A DNA stretch of 64,000 nucleotides, taken from CBFHSF01 sp965661055 (GTDB lineage: Bacteria > Bacteroidota > Bacteroidia > Flavobacteriales > Schleiferiaceae). Made by a program: the position numbers and the translations under genes. The number at the start of each line of letters is the position of its first letter. Position 1 is the first letter of the stretch. Positions 59,460 through 64,000 of the stretch are shown here, in pieces. Below the pieces are notes generated by a model. That model was not told the origin of the DNA and searched no databases. It saw only the letters and a program-made list of their open reading frames with translations. The DNA is taken from the NCBI GenBank assembly GCA_965661055.1, contig CBFICS010000009.1, positions 13,752 through 77,751 on the forward strand. Reading direction: 5' to 3'.

Positions 59460-60239
59460 ATGAAAACCGAAGATGACAAAAGAAAAAAGAGAGCGCTAGC
59501 CATTACCATTGGCTTTCACTCCGTTTTAATGATTTTATTCCTCTTTGTGGGTATGGAGTATTTTGATCCCCCAAAAGAAGATGGAATTGCTATCAACTTT
59601 GGTTATTCAGACAATGGTTCTGGCAATACAGCCCAAGCAGAAACTGCTCCTACAGAATCTGTGAGCAAGCCTGTTGAAGAAATCACTCCAGACCCGGTTA
59701 TTGACGAGGTGGCCACGCAAGAAACAGTAGATGCCCCTTCTATTTCAGAGAAAAAAGAAGAACCGAAAAAACCCGTGGAAGAAAAGAAACCGGAACCTCC
59801 AAAACCCAGTTCAGAATTGAATAAGCTTCTAGGAGATTTTGAGAAAGGCAACGCAAAAGGTGAAGGTGAAACTAAGGGAGGCGGTGACCAAGGAGATCCT
59901 AACGGAGATCCCAACTCAAAAAACAGGACCGGAAACGGCGGAACAGGAAATACGGGAAATTACCGTTTGGGAAATAGACTTGCCGTAGCCAAACCCAAAC
60001 CAGAATATAACTGTCCTGATGAAGGTCGCGTGGTTGTGAAAATATACGTAGATAGAAATGGTAGAGTAGTAGGCACCGAAGCAGGAGAAAAAATCCCTAA
60101 CGGTCCGGCGTCAAACACTACCTCAGAATGTTTGTTCAAAAGAGCTGAAGAAGCCGCAAGAAAAACTACTTGGCAAGGAGACCCTAATGCTCCAGATAAG
60201 CAAGTCGGATTTATTATTTACAACTTCTATAAGAATTGA
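59460..60239 (+). CDS. tonB: TonB-family energy transducer
   Basis: 259 residues. The N-terminal membrane anchor is ITIGFHSVLMILFLFVGMEYF. A Pro/Glu/Lys-rich spacer follows (about 75-125, with EEKKPEPPKP), then a Gly/Asn-rich stretch (GNGGTGNTGNYR). The C-terminal domain (about 185-259) begins NCPDEGRVVVKIYVDRNGRV and carries a Cys pair. It transmits ExbBD energy to TonB-dependent outer membrane transporters. The stop overlaps the folC start by 4 bases (TTGA). Confidence 0.9.
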   Translation: MKTEDDKRKKRALAITIGFHSVLMILFLFVGMEYFDPPKEDGIAINFGYSDNGSGNTAQAETAPTESVSKPVEEITPDPVIDEVATQETVDAPSISEKKEEPKKPVEEKKPEPPKPSSELNKLLGDFEKGNAKGEGETKGGGDQGDPNGDPNSKNRTGNGGTGNTGNYRLGNRLAVAKPKPEYNCPDEGRVVVKIYVDRNGRVVGTEAGEKIPNGPASNTTSECLFKRAEEAARKTTWQGDPNAPDKQVGFIIYNFYKN

Positions 60240-61450
60240 CAACCTATAATAAAACCATTGAGTGGCTGTTTAATCAGCTGCCTATGTACCAAAGAGTAGG
60301 CGGATCAAATTATAAAATTGACCTAGAAAAGACGCATCAATTGATGCGTCTTTTGCAATACCCAGAAAATAAATTTAAAAGTATTCACGTTGCCGGAACC
60401 AACGGCAAAGGGTCTACTTCTCACATGCTGGCTTCCATATTTCAAGAAGCTGGCTATAAAACTGGGCTCTATACCTCTCCTCACCTAGTGGACTTTAGAG
60501 AAAGGGTGAAAATAAACGGTGAATGCATCTCTGAAGAAAAGGTTATTGAGTTTGTAAATACCTACAAAAAGGACTTTGAGAAATTACAGCTTTCCTTTTT
60601 TGAAATGACGGTTGGCCTTGCCTTTTGGTACTTTGCTGACAATGTAGACATCGCCATCATTGAGGTGGGAATGGGGGGAAGACTAGATTCTACCAACGTC
60701 GTAACACCTGAGGTCTCAATCATCACCAACATTGGCAATGATCACAAGGCGTTTTTAGGAGATACCTTACCAGAAATCGCGGGTGAAAAAGCAGGAATCA
60801 TAAAAGAAAATGTTCCGGTGGTAATCGGTGAATACCACCCTGAAACTTTTCCAGTATTTACCGCAGAAGCCAAGCGAAAAAATGCTCCCTTAACCTTGGC
60901 AGAAAAATCTCCGCATAGGTTAATGCCTTCCGATTTAAAAGGTTTATACCAAGTAAAAAACCAAAGAACCGTTCTCAATGCTTTAGATTGCGTAAACGGA
61001 TTTTCTATTTCTCAAGACAATATTGCCAACGGATTACTCAAAGTAATTAAAAATACCGGACTGCATGGTCGTTGGGAGCAAATTCAAGAAAACCCAAAGG
61101 TAGTTTTAGATACGGCTCACAACCACGAAGGACTGTCGGAAATTGCTAAGCAACTGGCTAACGAAAAATACCGTAAGCTTCATATTGTTTGGGGTATGGT
61201 AAGTGATAAAGATGCTGGAGAAATTATGAAACTCATGCCGCAAAGTGCTAACTGGTATCTTTCTGAACCGTCCATTCCAAGAAAAATGGCTCTGGCCGAT
61301 TTAGAAGAAATCGCTCGATCCTTAAAGCTTTCCTATACCTCCCATGAAAATGTAAAAGCCGCCTTGATGGCTGCTCGTAAACACGCTTCTCAAGACGACT
61401 TTATTTATGTTGGGGGTTCTACCTTTGTGGTAGCTGATGTTTTAGCCTAA
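60236..61450 (+). CDS. folC: Bifunctional folylpolyglutamate/dihydrofolate synthase
   Basis: 404 residues of the Mur ligase superfamily; adds glutamate to (dihydro)folate. The ATP loop is HVAGTNGKGSTSHMLASIFQ near residue 51, with GLYTSPHLVDFRERVKING following and EVGMGGRLDSTN near 140. The start is TTG 60236, because the N-terminal segment TIEWLFNQLPMYQRVG belongs to the family core and the next ATG lies within it. Coupled to tonB by a 4-base overlap. Confidence 0.95.
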   Translation: MTTYNKTIEWLFNQLPMYQRVGGSNYKIDLEKTHQLMRLLQYPENKFKSIHVAGTNGKGSTSHMLASIFQEAGYKTGLYTSPHLVDFRERVKINGECISEEKVIEFVNTYKKDFEKLQLSFFEMTVGLAFWYFADNVDIAIIEVGMGGRLDSTNVVTPEVSIITNIGNDHKAFLGDTLPEIAGEKAGIIKENVPVVIGEYHPETFPVFTAEAKRKNAPLTLAEKSPHRLMPSDLKGLYQVKNQRTVLNALDCVNGFSISQDNIANGLLKVIKNTGLHGRWEQIQENPKVVLDTAHNHEGLSEIAKQLANEKYRKLHIVWGMVSDKDAGEIMKLMPQSANWYLSEPSIPRKMALADLEEIARSLKLSYTSHENVKAALMAARKHASQDDFIYVGGSTFVVADVLA

Positions 61451-63930
61451 CCACATTTTTGGTATCCACAGTTTTTACACTTTAAACATCCTTCTTCAAA
61501 TACCAGGCCTTCTGGATCGTCACACTCAGGACATTGATTAGAAGATGAAGTACCTGAAGGAACGTACTTTTTCAACGCTCTTAACACCCCTGCCTTCCAG
61601 GTGTTAATGTGTTCGTCATAGAGATTTAGCCCCTCTACCAAATCAACAACTTGATCAAGCGGCATACCGTGTCGCAATACTCCAGAAATAAGTTTGGCGT
61701 AATTCCAATACTCTTTGTTAAATGACCTGGACAATCCTTCAATGGTGATTTTAAATCCGTCTCTATCTAAAAACTGAAAATCATAGCGATGGCCCGTATC
61801 GGTTTTTACCTTGTTTACCCAACCTGACTCTACCCATTTGGGTATGATGATTGAATCTTCTAACCGACCGGTAAAAATCTCATAGGGTCTTCCATTAAGC
61901 ATACCGATCACTGCCAACCACTTTTCACTCTCATTGTTAAATCTAACCACATCTGCCACCAATGAATCAGGACGAACAGTTTCTATTTCGGGCTTCTTTT
62001 CTTCCGTAGAAACCAACACGCCGCTGCGTGACCCATCTCGATAAACGGTAATTCCCTTTATGTTTTGCCTCCAAGCATACTCATAAATTTCACTGACCCT
62101 TTCGGGGGAAGTATCACTGGGCAAATTGATGGTAGAAGAAATACTATGAGTGGTGTATTTTTGAACGATGGCCTGCAATTGAATGCGTTTTCTCCAATCA
62201 ATCTCACTGGCCGTTGAACCTTCGTAGGGATTTTCACTGTCATCGGTTTTTGGATGGAGCTCTTTCCACATCTTTAATTTTTGATGAAATACGACAAACT
62301 CTTTCCATCCATCACCCGAATCGTCCACAAAATCAGGAGTGACCTTTTCGTCGTTATTCAATTTTCTTCGGCGAGTATATGAAGTCATAAATACAGGCTC
62401 AATACCACTGCTGGTTTGAGCTAACATAGAAATAGTGCCTGTTGGGGCTACGGTAGAAATACTGACATTCCTCCTTCCGTACTTCATCATCCTATCATAG
62501 GTGTTCGGAAACTCTTCAGAAAGCATTTTTACAAAGTCAGAAGTGTTTTCTACCTCTGGAGAAAATCCATCAAAAGCCCCCCTTTCAATCGCTAAGTCTA
62601 TTGATGATTCAAATTCTGATTGACATTTCACTCGCATCATCTCGTCGACGAAACGTAAAGCCTCTTCACTGTCAAAGGCATGTCCTAAAGCGGCAACAGT
62701 ATCCGCCAAAGCGGTAAATCCTAAACCCGTTCTCCTACCCTTTTCGCCGTTTTCATATAACAATCTCCAGGTCTTTAACTCCACCGTTTTAAGGTCTTCG
62801 GGAATATCATCGGCCAAAATTCTATCAATAATCTTTTGTATAGACTCTAACTCTAATTCCACCAAGTCGTCCATTAACCGCATAGACTGATAAACCACCT
62901 TTTTAAAATCTTCAAAATCAAATGTAGCTTCTGGAGTAAATGGATTTTTTATAAAGCCAAAGAGGTTTAAGGCCATAAGCCTACAGCTATCACCTCCTTG
63001 CATAGCAATTTCAGAACAGGGATTGGTACTTTGATTTTTGTATTGAGGATATACAGAGCTTGTGCTGTAAGTATGTTGTGCATCCCAAAAAATAATCCCA
63101 GGTTCTGCCGAAGCATGAGCCGATTCAATAATCTTGTCCCATAATTTCTTTGCCTTAACAACGACCTGGTGCTTCGGATCTTTACTATCGGTGGGCCATT
63201 GCAGTGTAAACTCTTTATCTTGAGTTGCCGCCTCCATAAAATCATCGGTGACCTTGACGCTAATGTTCGCTCCAGTAACCTTAGATAAATCTCTCTTAAT
63301 GGTGATGAAATCTTCAATTTCAGGATGGTTCACGTCTATTGTCAACATCAAAGCTCCTCTTCTTCCTCCTTGAGCCACTTCTCTAGTAGTGTTTGAGAAT
63401 CTCTCCATAAAAGATACGGCGCCACTGGTAGTCTTTGCAGCATTGTTGACTTGCATTCCCTTAGGACGCAATCCGCTGATGTCAATTCCTACGCCGCAAC
63501 GTCGTTTAAACAGCTGCGCTAGTTGCTGATCGCGTTCCATTATTCCGGCATAACTGTCATGAACCGCTGGTAAAACCACACAGTTACTCAAAGACATAAG
63601 ATGAAAGTTATTGCCCAATCCAGCTAAAACACTACCCTGCGGAATTAGCTTAGAAAAATCCTTAAAGAGCGAGTAAATCGTATCTTCCGTTAAAGGCTCG
63701 TGGTCAACAAATGGTGAGTTATTAGGCTTAGATTTTTTCGTAAAGTCAGTTTCCATTCTAGCAAACTCAACGGCCAACCGCCTGTGCATTTCATCGGGAT
63801 TCTTCTCTACGTATTCACCCCTTTTATTCTTCAATGCATACTTGTTCATCCAAGTGGTCGCTGAAAGATCATCTCCTTTAAAGTAATTAAGGCTTGAAGC
63901 CAACACCTCTTCTTCTGAATATATTTTCAT
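61447..63930 (-). CDS. nrdJ: Adenosylcobalamin-dependent (class II) ribonucleoside-diphosphate reductase
   Basis: 827 residues, one-chain class II RNR, which reduces ribonucleotides via a B12-generated thiyl radical. Visible motifs: the N-terminal VLPAVHDSYAGIMERDQQLA, FKRRCGVGIDISGLRP near 145, the finger-loop NPCSEIAMQGGDSCRLMALN near 308, and STVAPTGTISMLAQTSSGIEP near 490. The C-terminus has a zinc-ribbon-like arrangement (NQCPECDD and CLKCKNCGYQKCG), typical of the B12-dependent family and used for re-reduction. It needs cobalamin made or imported elsewhere. The stop overlaps folC by 4 bases. Confidence 0.96.
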   Translation of the reverse strand: MKIYSEEEVLASSLNYFKGDDLSATTWMNKYALKNKRGEYVEKNPDEMHRRLAVEFARMETDFTKKSKPNNSPFVDHEPLTEDTIYSLFKDFSKLIPQGSVLAGLGNNFHLMSLSNCVVLPAVHDSYAGIMERDQQLAQLFKRRCGVGIDISGLRPKGMQVNNAAKTTSGAVSFMERFSNTTREVAQGGRRGALMLTIDVNHPEIEDFITIKRDLSKVTGANISVKVTDDFMEAATQDKEFTLQWPTDSKDPKHQVVVKAKKLWDKIIESAHASAEPGIIFWDAQHTYSTSSVYPQYKNQSTNPCSEIAMQGGDSCRLMALNLFGFIKNPFTPEATFDFEDFKKVVYQSMRLMDDLVELELESIQKIIDRILADDIPEDLKTVELKTWRLLYENGEKGRRTGLGFTALADTVAALGHAFDSEEALRFVDEMMRVKCQSEFESSIDLAIERGAFDGFSPEVENTSDFVKMLSEEFPNTYDRMMKYGRRNVSISTVAPTGTISMLAQTSSGIEPVFMTSYTRRRKLNNDEKVTPDFVDDSGDGWKEFVVFHQKLKMWKELHPKTDDSENPYEGSTASEIDWRKRIQLQAIVQKYTTHSISSTINLPSDTSPERVSEIYEYAWRQNIKGITVYRDGSRSGVLVSTEEKKPEIETVRPDSLVADVVRFNNESEKWLAVIGMLNGRPYEIFTGRLEDSIIIPKWVESGWVNKVKTDTGHRYDFQFLDRDGFKITIEGLSRSFNKEYWNYAKLISGVLRHGMPLDQVVDLVEGLNLYDEHINTWKAGVLRALKKYVPSGTSSSNQCPECDDPEGLVFEEGCLKCKNCGYQKCG

Positions 63931-63932
63931 GG

Positions 63933-64000
63933 CTAATTTTGAAATTGATCGTATAAAATGGTTTTTCCTCCTTTCAAATCAGAGCTGTAATCTCTTAAGG
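63933..64000 (-). CDS. Partial C-terminus of an unidentified upstream gene
   Basis: On the minus strand a frame enters from the window edge, reads 21 residues (LRDYSSDLKGGKTILYDQFQ and one Asn) and stops with TAG two bases before the nrdJ ATG. Operon-like spacing supports it, but a 21-codon open frame is not rare by chance. Identity unknown. Confidence 0.4.
   Translation of the reverse strand, partial: LRDYSSDLKGGKTILYDQFQN

Noticed and set aside
1..64000. CRISPR arrays, tRNA genes, insertion sequences, prophage, defence genes, toxin-antitoxin pairs
   Set aside because: None was seen by eye: no spaced direct repeats, no transposase or integrase motif, no tRNA-like cloverleaf. A tool-based scan (tRNAscan, ISfinder, DefenseFinder) would be needed to be sure.

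Overview
The window looks like chromosomal core sequence from a low-GC member of the Bacteroidota, most likely the Flavobacteriales. Several independent signs point there. Genes are preceded by the Bacteroidota -7 promoter element TAnnTTTG. A secreted protein carries a type IX secretion (T9SS) sorting tail, and the T9SS response regulator PorX is encoded. LpxC is fused to FabZ, the Skp/OmpH-like protein and the ExbB-ExbD-TonB genes are of Bacteroidota type, and TTG starts are common. I could not place it below order level. I saw no tRNA, rRNA, CRISPR array, insertion sequence, prophage or defence island.

Layout. 1-5.1 kb: a truncated exported beta-propeller protein, a lipoprotein, and a minus-strand operon (UbiA-like membrane protein, kynureninase, kynurenine 3-monooxygenase) for tryptophan/kynurenine breakdown. 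5.2-10.2 kb: glycine decarboxylase and a T9SS cargo protein, followed by a structured candidate small RNA with its own terminator. 10.4-16.1 kb: a glycosyltransferase with rsmG, a MlaFE-like lipid-transport ATPase and permease, a tiny lipoprotein overlapping a SprT-like metalloprotease gene, and purK-purE. 16.3-22.6 kb: a LytTR response regulator and propeller sensor kinase, divergent from two outer-membrane-type proteins; the second is broken by one in-frame TGA. 22.6-28.6 kb: aroB, proline dehydrogenase, and a minus-strand set porX-tsaE-ald-DUF4258.

28.6-35.3 kb: an HD phosphohydrolase, then the lipid A run lpxD, lpxC/fabZ, lpxA, an ABC ATPase, efp and a second lpxD-like gene. 35.3-41.9 kb: surface polysaccharide genes (O-antigen ligase, Wzz-like protein, sulfotransferase, flippase, glycosyltransferase) running into rnhB. 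41.9-52.9 kb: a large lipoprotein, a TauE/SafE permease, a TIMP/NTR-like secreted protein, a peptidoglycan hydrolase whose start overlaps a PLP enzyme gene by 83 bases, a 56-residue DUF5522 protein next to urocanate hydratase, a Skp-like protein, and a Cu/Zn-efflux permease fused to a metal-binding domain. 53-64 kb: acyl-CoA dehydrogenase, anmK, an amino-acid dehydrogenase, nhaD, exbB-exbD-tonB-folC, and a B12-dependent ribonucleotide reductase.

The genes together describe an aerobic amino-acid-degrading (kynurenine, glycine, proline, alanine, histidine, glutamate-type), probably sodium-exposed Gram-negative cell with a T9SS and a possibly sulfated surface polysaccharide. I found no clear-cut new multi-gene system. 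The items most worth a second look are the candidate small RNA at 10.3-10.4 kb, the TGA-split barrel gene at 22.09 kb, the 83-base overlap at 47.4-47.5 kb, and five convergent gene pairs that share the same four-base stop-codon overlap.
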